Positions 16,471 through 25,414 of a stretch of DNA of 64,000 bases are shown piece by piece. The notes below the pieces were generated by a model. That model was given only the letters and a program-made list of their open reading frames with translations, was not told where the DNA came from and made no database searches. Position numbers and translations under genes: made by a program. Source of the DNA: Ignavibacteriales bacterium (GTDB lineage Bacteria > Bacteroidota > Ignavibacteria > Ignavibacteriales > Melioribacteraceae); NCBI GenBank assembly GCA_026390795.1, contig JAPLFG010000003.1:1674001-1738000 (forward strand), written 5' to 3'. Each line of letters begins with the position of its first letter. Within the stretch, counting starts at the first letter, position 1.

Positions 16471-18270
16471 ATGATTATAAAAAAATCGATAGAAAATTCA
16501 GATTCAAAAAAACAAAATCCGTGGACTTGGATACCGACTTTGTATTTCGCAGAAGGTCTTCCGTATGTAATTGTAATTACGGTCTCGGTAATAATGTATA
16601 AGCGGCTTGGGATTTCTAATGCAGATATAGCTCTTTACACAAGTTGGCTATACCTGCCATGGGTTATTAAACCGCTCTGGAGTCCAATTGTTGATCTCCT
16701 TAAGACAAAACGGGCTTGGATTACAACAATGCAACTGCTTATTGGAGCCGGAATGGCAGGTGTTGCTTTTACTATTCCAATGCCGGATTTTTTTCAATTT
16801 ACGCTTGCATTTTTTTGGCTGATCGCCTTCAGTTCGGCAACACACGATATATCAGCCGATGGATTCTACATGCTCGGTTTAAGCGAAAGTCAACAATCAT
16901 TTTTTGTCGGAATACGGGGAACGTTTTATCGTGTTTCAATGATAGTTGGACAGGGATTGCTTATAGTACTTGCCGGGTATCTTGAAGGAGCTCTTGGTGT
17001 GCATCCCGCTGAATTCAAAGTGGTCTCTAATCCAAATAAATTTTTTCAAGAAACAATTAAAGTTGATTCTATAAAAGCAAAACCGATGGAAGGAAGTTTG
17101 CGTGTAATTGCAACTCCTTCTTATGTCGAAATCAGTACCCGTCCCAAAACCCGGGAAGAAATTGCATCGTATATAAATTTTGCTCGCGATTTTAATATTA
17201 TGAATGGATATTCGATAGAAAAATTTGCCCTTCCCGATACATCGGTCAGCCAGGACCTTGTTGGAAATGTTGGAATTGTAAAATTTATTCTTTCCAAGCC
17301 GCCGGATAAAGGGAGTGAATACATAGTTGATGTCAATCATATAAGCGGAGATGCTGGAATTAGAGTTGTAGAAGGAAAGACATTAAAATTCACTTCGATG
17401 AATTGGAATAAACCTGCATTTGCAGTAATTCAACTCGATCCTGTAATTTCAAAAAAATCTGAAGCGAATTTTATGGTACAAATAAATAAAGTTCCGCTTG
17501 CATGGGTATTTACCTTTTCAGTTGTGGCGGGATTGTTCTTTCTCTTTTTTGTTTATCATAAATTTATTTTACCGAAACCTATAACGGACAAGTCTGTTGG
17601 AAGCAACCGGCAGAGTTCACCGTTTAAGGAATTTTTTAGAACATTCTTCAGATTCTTTGAGAAGAAACAGGTGATACTTATAGTTGGCTTCCTTTTATTA
17701 TACCGCTTAGGAGAGGCACAACTTGTTAAAATGGCATCACCATTCATGCTGGATCCAAGAGAAATTGGCGGTCTCGGTTTAACTACTTCGGATGTAGGAT
17801 TTATTTATGGGACGGTTGGAATAATAGCACTTATTCTTGGTGGAATTCTTGGAGGATTTGCAGTTGCACAAAAAGGATTGAAATACTGGATTTGGCCTAT
17901 GCTGCTTGCAATAAATCTTCCCGATCTGCTTTATGTTTACATGGCTTATGCACAACCAACTGCAATCTGGATTATTTATGCTTGCGTCGCTATTGAACAA
18001 TTCGGTTATGGTTTTGGATTCACGGCTTATATGATGTATATGATTTACATATCAGATGGAGATTACAAAACTTCTCATTACGCAATTGCTACAGGCTTTA
18101 TGGCACTGGGTATGATGGTACCCGGCATGTTCAGCGGAATGATTCAAGAAGCAATTGGATATAAATTTTTCTTCATATGGGTGGTTCTTGTTACAATACC
18201 ATCTTTCATAATTATAAAATTTATTCCGCTCGAATACCAATTCGGAAAAAAGAAAATAAATGAATCATAA
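16471..18270 (+). CDS. AmpG-like MFS permease with a large periplasmic insertion
   Basis: A 599-residue major-facilitator transporter of the AmpG (muropeptide permease) type. The start is the ATG at 16471, outside the upstream kinase gene; an ATG at 16411 would overlap it by 44 bases. AmpG-type features are WIPTLYFAEGLPYVIV in TM1, WLYLPWVIKPLWSPIVD across TM2-TM3, and SSATHDISADGFYM. Between TM5 and TM6 (about 178-342) lies a roughly 165-residue hydrophilic domain, predicted periplasmic by standard MFS topology, which AmpG itself lacks. With the adjacent N-acetylglucosamine-kinase-like gene it suggests uptake and phosphorylation of wall-derived sugars. The insertion could be a substrate-capturing domain. 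Confidence 0.82.
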   Translation: MIIKKSIENSDSKKQNPWTWIPTLYFAEGLPYVIVITVSVIMYKRLGISNADIALYTSWLYLPWVIKPLWSPIVDLLKTKRAWITTMQLLIGAGMAGVAFTIPMPDFFQFTLAFFWLIAFSSATHDISADGFYMLGLSESQQSFFVGIRGTFYRVSMIVGQGLLIVLAGYLEGALGVHPAEFKVVSNPNKFFQETIKVDSIKAKPMEGSLRVIATPSYVEISTRPKTREEIASYINFARDFNIMNGYSIEKFALPDTSVSQDLVGNVGIVKFILSKPPDKGSEYIVDVNHISGDAGIRVVEGKTLKFTSMNWNKPAFAVIQLDPVISKKSEANFMVQINKVPLAWVFTFSVVAGLFFLFFVYHKFILPKPITDKSVGSNRQSSPFKEFFRTFFRFFEKKQVILIVGFLLLYRLGEAQLVKMASPFMLDPREIGGLGLTTSDVGFIYGTVGIIALILGGILGGFAVAQKGLKYWIWPMLLAINLPDLLYVYMAYAQPTAIWIIYACVAIEQFGYGFGFTAYMMYMIYISDGDYKTSHYAIATGFMALGMMVPGMFSGMIQEAIGYKFFFIWVVLVTIPSFIIIKFIPLEYQFGKKKINES

Positions 18271-18280
18271 TTTTTTGAAC

Positions 18281-18311
18281 GGGTGAGAAATGTAACAATT
18301 GTTCTCATCCC
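18281..18311 (+). terminator. Imperfect hairpin between the permease and ABC genes
   Basis: GGGTGAGAA (18281-18289) can pair with TTCTCATCCC (18302-18311), with one bulged base, just after the permease stop. No strong U-tract follows, so termination is only a possibility. It marks a likely boundary before the ABC exporter operon. Confidence 0.35.
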
Positions 18312-18343
18312 TTCGTCTTAATTCTCACACAGATGGAGGTTAG

Positions 18344-19267
18344 TTGAATTCCGAACAAGTAATTGAAGTTCGCGGACTTACAAAAAAATTTGGGAATCTA
18401 ATAGCGGTAAACAATCTTGATTTGAATGTTTACCGCGGCGATGTATTCGGATTTCTCGGTCCTAACGGCGCCGGAAAAAGCACTACAATTAGAATGCTTC
18501 TCTCGCTCATCAAACCTACAAGCGGCGAGATGAAAATTTTTGGCAAGTCGATTTCTAAAGATAGAAAAGAGATATTTTCGAAAATTGGAGCCATTGTTGA
18601 AAAACCGGATTTCTATCTTTATCTCTCCGCGTACAAGAATTTAGAAATTCTTGGAAAACTTTCAGGAACGGATGTTTCAAAGAAGAAATTGATGAGCATG
18701 CTTGAACTCGTTGGTCTTGAAAAACGGTATAAAAGCAAAGTGAAAACTTTTTCTCACGGTATGAAACAACGGCTCGGTATTGCGCAGGCTCTTCTTCACG
18801 ATCCGGAATTGATCATTCTTGACGAACCAACTACAGGCCTTGATCCGCAAGGGATGAAAGAAATTAGGGATTTGATAATCTATCTCAGCAGGGAAAAGGG
18901 AAAAACAATTTTTCTATCGTCGCATATACTTCATGAAGTTGAACTAATCTCAACGAGAATGATAATTATTAACAGAGGAACAACTCAAGTTGAAGGAACC
19001 GTTGAGGAACTACTTAAGACAGATAAAATTAAAGTGACATTCGAAGTCGATAAAATTGAAGATGCACTCCGGCTTGTGAATGAATCCTCATGGCAGAATG
19101 GTTTTAAATCAACTTCCAAAAGTGAGATAAATTTCGAACTCACAAAAAATGAAATTGCAGAACTCAATAAATATTTGATAGATAAAGGAATTGCAGTCAG
19201 CGCAATAATTCCGGTTCGCTCTCTCGAAGATTTCTTCTTAAAAATTACCGAGGGAGGTTTAAAATGA
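18344..19267 (+). CDS. ABC-2-type exporter ATPase subunit
   Basis: A 307-residue ATP-binding subunit. It has Walker A GPNGAGKST, the Q-loop region, signature FSHGMKQRLG, Walker B LIILDEP and the switch His in FLSSHILHEVE, followed by a roughly 80-residue C-terminal domain common in CcmA/NatA/drug-export ATPases. The start is TTG at 18344, supported by GGAGG four to five bases upstream and by alignment of the N-terminus with the family (VIEVRGLTKKFG). The 3' end overlaps the permease gene by four bases (ATGA), so the two are coupled. The substrate is unknown; this subfamily includes bacitracin-type, sodium and GldA-like exporters. Confidence 0.9.
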   Translation: MNSEQVIEVRGLTKKFGNLIAVNNLDLNVYRGDVFGFLGPNGAGKSTTIRMLLSLIKPTSGEMKIFGKSISKDRKEIFSKIGAIVEKPDFYLYLSAYKNLEILGKLSGTDVSKKKLMSMLELVGLEKRYKSKVKTFSHGMKQRLGIAQALLHDPELIILDEPTTGLDPQGMKEIRDLIIYLSREKGKTIFLSSHILHEVELISTRMIIINRGTTQVEGTVEELLKTDKIKVTFEVDKIEDALRLVNESSWQNGFKSTSKSEINFELTKNEIAELNKYLIDKGIAVSAIIPVRSLEDFFLKITEGGLK

Positions 19268-20100
19268 TCACATTAGTCTTAATAGAACTTCAGAAAATGT
19301 TTAAGAAGTGGAGAACTTATATCGGCATTATTGCCATCGGTCTTCTTACAATTATTGTGCAACTTGTCCTTTACTTCACCGGTAAAAATTTTGTTGATGC
19401 TCAAATGCGGGGTATGGAACAATCTTTTGTAATTGTTGGAAATTTATTGAATGGATATTTTATCGCCCGGCTTATTCTTACTTTGTTGATTATACACGTT
19501 CCGTTCCTTATTGTACTTGTTGGCGGTGATCTTCTAGCCGGAGAAGCAACTGCCGGTACTTACAGAATGATTTTAACAAGACCCGTTTCAAGGCTCCAAG
19601 TCATTACTTCAAAATTTATTGCGGGAATGCTCTACGTAATTATTTTATTGACGTGGTTGGCTTTTCTTAGTCTCGGAGTCAGCTTGCTAATTTTTGGCTC
19701 CGGTCCACTTTTATCTATGGGGAGCGGAATAGTAATTTTTGCGGAGAATGATATATTCTGGCGATTTCTCGGTGCTTATGCTTTTGCTACTCTTGGTATG
19801 ACTACAGTTATGTTTATATCGATTGTCTTTTCGTCGCTGGTACAGAATGCAATCGGACCAATCGTTTCAACAATGGCAATCATTATTATCTTTCTTATTA
19901 TCTCCGCCATTCCGGTTGACTTTCTACAAAGTATAAAACCGTATTTATTTACAACACATTTATCTCAATGGAATAATTTCTTCAGCGATGAAGTTAACTA
20001 TTCGGAAATTTTTAATTCAACATGGATTCTTCTGGCGCATATTGCCGGTTTGTACTTAATCACAACCTATATTTTTATCAAAAAAGACATTCTAAGTTAA
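19264..20100 (+). CDS. ABC-2-type exporter permease subunit
   Basis: A 278-residue membrane protein with about six transmembrane segments, a long first extracytoplasmic loop after TM1 (YFTGKNFVDAQ), and the ABC-2 pattern LLAGEATAGTYRMILTRPVSRLQVITSKF, the coupling-helix region. It overlaps the ATPase gene by four bases and forms the membrane half of the exporter. The LolA-like gene follows within 10 bases, so the transporter may work with an envelope lipid or lipoprotein carrier, though a specific link is not shown. Confidence 0.87.
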   Translation: MITLVLIELQKMFKKWRTYIGIIAIGLLTIIVQLVLYFTGKNFVDAQMRGMEQSFVIVGNLLNGYFIARLILTLLIIHVPFLIVLVGGDLLAGEATAGTYRMILTRPVSRLQVITSKFIAGMLYVIILLTWLAFLSLGVSLLIFGSGPLLSMGSGIVIFAENDIFWRFLGAYAFATLGMTTVMFISIVFSSLVQNAIGPIVSTMAIIIIFLIISAIPVDFLQSIKPYLFTTHLSQWNNFFSDEVNYSEIFNSTWILLAHIAGLYLITTYIFIKKDILS

Positions 20101-20109
20101 GAGGCAAAA

Positions 20110-20847
20110 ATGAAAAGGTCTTTGATAACATTTTTCTTGATTACTGCAGCTGTTTCTTTTGCTCAAATAAAAGATCCAAATAATTTGATTGATGCCGTAC
20201 GCAAAAAATTTAATAAAGTGAATGATTATAAAGTAGACGCTTCCGTTAAACTAGATATGAGCTTTATAAAAGTACCGGAAATGAAAGCGAAAGTTTATTT
20301 CAAAAAACCCGATAAAATAAAAGTTGAAGCAAAGGGATTTGCAATGCTGCCGAAACAAGGATTAAAATTTTCTCCCGCGGAATTATTACATGGCGATTTT
20401 ACGGCTTTATATGTCCGCTCTGAGACTATTGACAACCGCAAACTTGATGTAGTAAAAGCTATTCCAAATAGTGATTCAACAGATGTAGTCCTTTCAACAT
20501 TATGGATTGATGCAGCCGAATCGGTCATTCGCAAATTTGAAACCACAAGCAAAAAAGGCGGCACAACTCAGATTGAATTATATTATGACAAATATGAATT
20601 TGGGCTGCCGTCTCAAATCAAAATATCGTTCAGCCTAGGTAATGTTAATTTGCCAACAGATCCTTCCAACCAACAAAATGAAAATAATAATGCTGAAAAA
20701 AAAATGAAGAACAGAAGAGGATTACCGGCTGGCGCCTCTCTTAAAGGAAGTGTCACTATGACTTATAAGAATTATCAAATCAACAGAGGAATTCAGGATA
20801 GTTTTTTTGCTGAAAAAGAAAAAGAGAATAAAGCAAAAATTAATTGA
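20110..20847 (+). CDS. LolA-like periplasmic carrier protein
   Basis: A 245-residue exported protein, signal peptide about 1-18 (AAVSFAQ). The body has the half-barrel pattern of LolA/LolB-fold outer-membrane lipoprotein carriers: VRKKFNKVNDYKVDASVKLDM, then VYFKKPDKIKVEAKGFAMLPKQG and LWIDAAESVIRKFET. It follows the ABC exporter genes within 10 bases, probably as part of one transcript. It differs from classical LolA by a C-terminal extension rich in Asn, Gln and Lys and a final MTYKNYQINRGI strand. It may carry a lipid or lipoprotein extracted by the exporter; alternatively it is one of the many LolA-fold proteins of unknown ligand in this phylum. Confidence 0.7.
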   Translation: MKRSLITFFLITAAVSFAQIKDPNNLIDAVRKKFNKVNDYKVDASVKLDMSFIKVPEMKAKVYFKKPDKIKVEAKGFAMLPKQGLKFSPAELLHGDFTALYVRSETIDNRKLDVVKAIPNSDSTDVVLSTLWIDAAESVIRKFETTSKKGGTTQIELYYDKYEFGLPSQIKISFSLGNVNLPTDPSNQQNENNNAEKKMKNRRGLPAGASLKGSVTMTYKNYQINRGIQDSFFAEKEKENKAKIN

Positions 20848-20855
20848 ACTTCATT

Positions 20856-20880
20856 GGAGACAGATCTGCAATTTGTCTCC
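20856..20880 (+). terminator. Hairpin after the exporter/LolA-like operon
   Basis: GGAGACA (20856-20862) pairs with TGTCTCC (20874-20880) across an 11-base loop, nine bases after the LolA-like stop codon. There is no U-tract, so efficiency is uncertain. Confidence 0.4.
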
Positions 20881-21047
20881 GCAAAATTTGTGTAATTTAA
20901 ATTCACTTGTTAATTACTTCTCAGTTGTTTACGTTCTTTTCGGAAATAAAACACAAAGTGGGAAACCATATCGAAAATTGACAAACCGTTTTTAAGATTT
21001 CAACTTTCAACAGAAATCTTTCATTTATTAAACAAACGGAGTGTCAA

Positions 21048-21635
21048 ATGAAACCGAAAATCATCTTAAGTGTTGCTGTCTTCTGTTGTTTTGCCCCAAC
21101 CATTTTTTCTCAAAGTAGTTCTTCACTTTCCGCCGGATTTGGAATTATTCAATCTTACGGTACGGCGTTGGGTTTTGAGATCGGATTCAAGAGAGCTATT
21201 AATGAAAATCTGAGATTTCAATTAACCACTGGATATTTTCATTGGGGCGAAAAGCACGATCTAAATAACGGTTATAGTTATAGTAATTATTATTACCATG
21301 TTATTAGAGAAATGGGATTACTAGTTCCTCTTCGAGTCGGGATTAGCTATAAATTTGGTAATGCTGATTCACATCCATATTTATCAATCGAATGGGCAGC
21401 AAATTATGTAACGAATGATTATTACACTAATGTTTTCGCTGCAGATGCAGCCACTTCATTCGATGGATCATACAAAAAATATACAAAGAATACAGTCTTC
21501 GTTTCTATTGGATTTAGTATGGGCTACTCTTTTTGTATATCGGATAATTTCAATCTTGTCTCGGGTGTAAACTGGCAGACAGGAGATTTTACTCAATTAG
21601 TCGGTTTTGTAAGCGGGATAGAATACAAGCTTTGA
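21048..21635 (+). CDS. Outer-membrane beta-barrel protein of about 195 residues
   Basis: A small exported protein with signal peptide 1-22 (PTIFSQ). The rest is alternating polar/hydrophobic strands: SLSAGFGIIQSYGTALGFEIGF, LRFQLTTGYFHWG and a last strand QLVGFVSGIEYKL. About eight strands can be counted, as in OmpA/OmpX-like or OmpW-like barrels. It is monocistronic, followed by a strong terminator. No specific function is visible. Confidence 0.72.
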   Translation: MKPKIILSVAVFCCFAPTIFSQSSSSLSAGFGIIQSYGTALGFEIGFKRAINENLRFQLTTGYFHWGEKHDLNNGYSYSNYYYHVIREMGLLVPLRVGISYKFGNADSHPYLSIEWAANYVTNDYYTNVFAADAATSFDGSYKKYTKNTVFVSIGFSMGYSFCISDNFNLVSGVNWQTGDFTQLVGFVSGIEYKL

Positions 21636-21652
21636 ATGAAGAATAAAAGTTA

Positions 21653-21681
21653 AAACCCAACTTCGTCTTGAAGTTGGGTTT
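21653..21681 (+). terminator. Intrinsic terminator after the barrel gene
   Basis: A perfect 12-bp stem, AAACCCAACTTC (21653-21664) with GAAGTTGGGTTT (21670-21681), loop GTCTT. The A-rich left arm and T-ending right arm make it usable in both directions. Confidence 0.8.
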
Positions 21682-21878
21682 AATTATTCATCACCATAAC
21701 CAAATAATTTTTCCGCAAATTATTGTTCATCTTATTTTGATCTCTCATAAAACGCTAATGTTAAAATTTTAATGAGAGCGTATGCATTTTCATCGCTTTG
21801 ATTCTTACTTCTAAATGAATTAATTTTTCACCACGTTAATAAACAACAACACAGAAGACACTAATTAATAGGGAAATC

Positions 21879-23105
21879 ATGAAAATACACGAGTTTCAAG
21901 CTAAAGAGACTTTAAAAAAATACGGTGTACCGGTTCAGGATGGCATTGCTATTAAAACTTTATCGGAATTTGACGGCGCTATAGTTCAACTAAAAGAACG
22001 CGGAATTAATCAATATGTAGTTAAATCGCAGATTCACGCGGGCGGCAGAGGTAAAGGCAAACTTTTTAATCCTAATAATAGAGAAGAGTTGGTCCAGGAA
22101 GGCGGAGTAAAATTTACAACATCGGTTGAAAAAGCAAGAGAATACGCTTCTAAAATGCTTGGCAATCTGTTGGTAACACATCAAACCGGTGCTGAAGGTA
22201 AAATTGTAAAAACACTTTTTATTGCCGAAGGACTCGATTACAAAAAAGAATTGTATTTAGGAATTCTTCTCGATCGCGGTGTTTCAAAAAATGTTATTAT
22301 GGCATCTACAGAAGGCGGGGTTGAAATTGAAAAAGTAGCCGAAGAAACTCCGGAAAAAATTATTAAAGAATGGATCGAGCCGTCAGTTGGTTTTCAATCA
22401 TATCAAGCTCGCAAAATTGCATTTGGTCTTGGACTTGAAGGGGCGGCATTCAAAAGTTTTATTCCATTTATGATGAAACTTTACAAAGCGTATGAAGAAA
22501 CGGATGCATCGATGCTCGAAATTAATCCGCTGATTATTACAAACGATGATAAAATTGTAGCACTCGATGCAAAAATGAATTTTGACGATAACGCTCTTTA
22601 CCGTCATCAAGAAATCTCTGCATACCGGGACCTTGATGAAGAAGATCCGCTTGAAATCGAAGCTTCAAAATACAATCTCAATTATATAAAGCTTGACGGA
22701 AATGTAGGGTGTATGGTCAACGGCGCGGGACTCGCAATGGCAACTATGGATATAATTAAACTTGCAGGCGGGGAACCGGCAAATTTTTTGGATGTCGGCG
22801 GCGGAGCAAATAAAGAAACAGTAGCAAACGGATTTAAAATTATTTTGTCTGATCCAAACGTAAAAGCAATTTTAATAAATATTTTCGGTGGGATTGTTAG
22901 ATGTGACCGTGTAGCTCAAGGTGTTATTGATGCTGTAAAAGAGGTTTCTGTTACTGTTCCAGTTGTCGTTCGTCTCGAGGGAACTAACGCAATTGAAGCA
23001 AAAGAACTTTTAGAAAACTCCGGATTAAATTTCGAAGTTGCTTCAACATTGCATGATGCGGCGAAAAAAGTTACATCGGTTCTTTCACAGAAAACGGTGA
23101 TCTAA
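21879..23105 (+). CDS. sucC: Succinyl-CoA ligase, beta subunit
   Basis: The nucleotide-binding (ATP-grasp) subunit of succinyl-CoA synthetase, converting succinyl-CoA plus ADP or GDP and phosphate to succinate and NTP in the TCA cycle, or the reverse in a reductive cycle. At 408 residues it is slightly longer than the E. coli protein. The N-terminus is MKIHEFQAKETLKKYGVPV; also present are VVKSQIHAGGRGKGK (ATP-grasp), EINPLIITNDDKIVALDAKM (metal site) and the ligase domain FLDVGGGANKE and NIFGGIVRCDRVAQGV. The partner alpha subunit (sucD) is not adjacent: the next gene is an orphan after a hairpin, so the subunits are encoded apart. Confidence 0.95.
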   Translation: MKIHEFQAKETLKKYGVPVQDGIAIKTLSEFDGAIVQLKERGINQYVVKSQIHAGGRGKGKLFNPNNREELVQEGGVKFTTSVEKAREYASKMLGNLLVTHQTGAEGKIVKTLFIAEGLDYKKELYLGILLDRGVSKNVIMASTEGGVEIEKVAEETPEKIIKEWIEPSVGFQSYQARKIAFGLGLEGAAFKSFIPFMMKLYKAYEETDASMLEINPLIITNDDKIVALDAKMNFDDNALYRHQEISAYRDLDEEDPLEIEASKYNLNYIKLDGNVGCMVNGAGLAMATMDIIKLAGGEPANFLDVGGGANKETVANGFKIILSDPNVKAILINIFGGIVRCDRVAQGVIDAVKEVSVTVPVVVRLEGTNAIEAKELLENSGLNFEVASTLHDAAKKVTSVLSQKTVI

Positions 23106-23138
23106 TTATTTGTACTTTAGGATAAAATGAATTATAAT

Positions 23139-23166
23139 AAACCCGATTTCTAAACAAATCGGGTTT
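23139..23166 (+). terminator. Hairpin after sucC
   Basis: AAACCCGATTT (23139-23149) pairs perfectly with AAATCGGGTTT (23156-23166), loop CTAAAC. It has the same design as the terminator at 21653 and separates sucC from the orphan at 23181. Confidence 0.75.
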
Positions 23167-23180
23167 ATGGTTAGGCAAAG

Positions 23181-23552
23181 ATGATAGAAATAAAAATAAC
23201 AATAGATTCCGCGTTAACACTCCTTCTCGAACGAATGAATGTTGAACTTAAAATTCGTCAACGAGATATGATAATTCCCAAAGGATTGCGGATTGAGAAC
23301 TTGCCGTATAAACAACTCTTGCCAATTGTAGAAGCTTCTATTTTTGATACTGTGTTTCTATTGCCGGTTGAATTAGTTGCACAGGAAACCAATCTAATTA
23401 ATATAATCACCGGAACAGTAAGGGCATTATCACGCATTCTTCATCAGGAAGAATTTAAATTATTCTCCTCTCAACAGGCTTTTAGATTAATACAACCGAT
23501 TGTTAATCATTTACAGCTACTTAAAGAGAATAAGGATTTTCAGAATAACTGA
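23181..23552 (+). CDS. Small protein of unknown function
   Basis: A 123-residue cytoplasmic protein with no signal peptide or membrane segment. The N-terminal 45 residues look mixed alpha/beta (IEIKITIDSALTLLLERM, MIIPKGLRIENLPYKQL). The C-terminal half looks helical and hydrophobic (FDTVFLLPVELVAQETNLINIITGTVRALSRIL). The gene starts 14 bases after the sucC hairpin. Nothing was recognised. Confidence 0.55.
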   Translation: MIEIKITIDSALTLLLERMNVELKIRQRDMIIPKGLRIENLPYKQLLPIVEASIFDTVFLLPVELVAQETNLINIITGTVRALSRILHQEEFKLFSSQQAFRLIQPIVNHLQLLKENKDFQNN

Positions 23553-23601
23553 TTGTTTTTACCTTGTTAACCCCCATCTTATTGATAATGCTTTCAAGTA
23601 A

Positions 23602-23875
23602 ACTAACCTCCGCAAAATAGAGATTACTGTAAAACGAAATCAAAATGATAAATTGCTTTTTGAGGCAATAGGTACAGGAATTGAATTAGCAAAGAAATTT
23701 ATTCCGGAACTTTTTTACGTTGCTTGCTAAAGACAAAATAAACACACGCAAATATGACGGCAATGGAAAAAAATTCATACTCGTAAAAAGAGATTACGAA
23801 ATGAACAAAACTGAAATAGAACTTGAAAGAACTAAAGGAATCAGTTCGACGCCCAGAGTTATCTTTAATATATAA
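23602..23875 (+). pseudogene. Remnant of a small gene with a homopolymer frameshift
   Basis: Between the orphan at 23181 and the galactokinase-like gene a coding-looking stretch is broken. The first frame reads KIEITVKRNQNDKLLFEAIG and GIELAKKFIPELF to a stop at 23730. The next frame continues without stops as LLAKDKINTRKYDGNGKKF and ILVKRDYEMNKTEIELERTK to a stop at 23875. Deleting one T from the six-T run at about 23711-23716 joins them into one frame of some 85-90 residues. No start codon or ribosome-binding site is visible in the first frame. No family was recognised. Confidence 0.5.
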
Positions 23876-24090
23876 TTACGATCTCAACTAGCTGTAAACT
23901 TCCATAATATTGCATTATCTCAAAAGAGTGGCTGTCAAAATCGATTTTGGCTTTTTTACCAACTTTGTACAAAACAGAAATCTTTTTAGGCAAAATTGAA
24001 GAAATTGCTTAATTTTAATAAGACAATTTCATTCTTTGCTCTTTATTAAGGGCTCGAATGAATCATTTTTTACATTAATTCATAACTTCT

Positions 24091-25305
24091 ATGAAAATGA
24101 ATCTTGATGGAAATGAAAATCAAAATATTGCCTTAACCACACAATTATTTACAAGTCTTTTTGGCGATACCTCCAACACTGTTCTAAAAGTTTGTCCTGC
24201 CAGCATGATACTTCTCGGCGACCATACACATTACAACGATGGTGTTATTCTTTCCGTTTGCATCGATATGTATTGGACTTTTATGGTTAGGAAAAGAAAA
24301 GACAGCGAAATTAATATTGCCTCGACAGAATATAATTACATCACAAACATCAATTTAAACGAGCTTGACCAAGAAGCTAAATATCCGTATAAACTAATTA
24401 AAGGATTGGTGAAAATTTTAAAAGAAGAAAATCTTATTAGATCCGGATTCGATTGCGTTGTGTCATCAACAGTTCCAGACTGTATAGGACTTGGTTCTTC
24501 GGCAGCGCATCAAATAGGTTTTATGAACAGCATTAGAAAATTATTTGCATTAAAGATTGATGACGAAAAACTGTTAAGCATAGTTAGAAAGAATGAACTC
24601 AATATCATTGGTAAAATCTCCAACATTGCACACCATTACACTGTTCAATTCGGTAAAGTGAACAAGCTGTTTTTCATGGATTTACGAACTAAAGAGTATA
24701 AGACCGTTAGCTGGGGCAGCGGAGAGCAGTCATTAGTAATTTGCGATTCGGGTGAAAGAATAATTGAGCCTCAAATTACATGTAATGAAAGAATTGACGA
24801 ATGTGAAGTTGGTGTGAAAGCGTTACGTTTATATTTATGGGGAATTAGAAATCTTCGTGATATAAAGATAGATTTTTTATACAAGCATTATCACATGCTT
24901 CCCAAAAGAATCTTTGACCGTGTTTTATATAATGTAAAGGAAAGGATAAGGGTTCAAGAGGCAATTAAGCACCTAAGAAAAAAATCTCTCAAAAATTTTG
25001 GCAATACTATTATAGATTCTCATATTAATTTAGCCGAAGATTACAATCTAAGTAATGAACATTGCGATTTCCTTTTTAGAGAATCTCAGCAAATAGAAGG
25101 TGTGCACTCCTCAAAAATAATATGTTGTTCTCCTGTAAGAAGCACATTCCACATTATTGATGATGATAAATTAGAGAATTTTATTTTCTCAATTAGAAAA
25201 TCATATAGAAATCATTATAACAATGAACTTAAGATATATACCATAAAGTTAAGTGGAAGTATAAAACAAAGTTCTTCAAAAAAATTGGAATTCAGCTTGC
25301 AATAA
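24091..25305 (+). CDS. Galactokinase-like GHMP-fold protein, probably catalytically dead
   Basis: A 404-residue relative of galactokinase. The N-terminus keeps the galactokinase signature region (PASMILLGDHTHYNDGVIL), and the GHMP phosphate loop is intact (CIGLGSSAAH, about 130-139). Key residues differ: the Arg of the PGRVNLIGEHTDYN motif is Ser38, the sugar-binding Asp is His47 and the Glu is Asp44. The segment aligning with the catalytic GIMDQ reads NIAHHYTV, so the base Asp is His. The C-terminal Gly-rich motif 3 is replaced by KIICCSPVRSTFHI. It is therefore more likely a regulatory or binding protein than a sugar kinase. It is followed by a TPR gene on the same strand, 109 bases away. 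Confidence 0.72.
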   Translation: MKMNLDGNENQNIALTTQLFTSLFGDTSNTVLKVCPASMILLGDHTHYNDGVILSVCIDMYWTFMVRKRKDSEINIASTEYNYITNINLNELDQEAKYPYKLIKGLVKILKEENLIRSGFDCVVSSTVPDCIGLGSSAAHQIGFMNSIRKLFALKIDDEKLLSIVRKNELNIIGKISNIAHHYTVQFGKVNKLFFMDLRTKEYKTVSWGSGEQSLVICDSGERIIEPQITCNERIDECEVGVKALRLYLWGIRNLRDIKIDFLYKHYHMLPKRIFDRVLYNVKERIRVQEAIKHLRKKSLKNFGNTIIDSHINLAEDYNLSNEHCDFLFRESQQIEGVHSSKIICCSPVRSTFHIIDDDKLENFIFSIRKSYRNHYNNELKIYTIKLSGSIKQSSSKKLEFSLQ

Positions 25306-25414
25306 AACAGCCCAATTCAATTCTAAAGCTATACCCGAAATATCCAAACTAATTTCAACTTGATTTTCACTTTTGTTAGCTATACATTTTCTTCCGAATT
25401 AAGAAGGAGTATTA

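Noticed and set aside
18344-20100. Naming the ABC exporter gldA/gldF (gliding)
   Set aside because: Motifs are generic to ABC-2 exporters; no other gliding genes are present.
20807-20995. Plus-strand frame across the end of the LolA-like gene
   Set aside because: It overlaps the real 3' end out of frame and then runs through a hairpin; composition is not protein-like.
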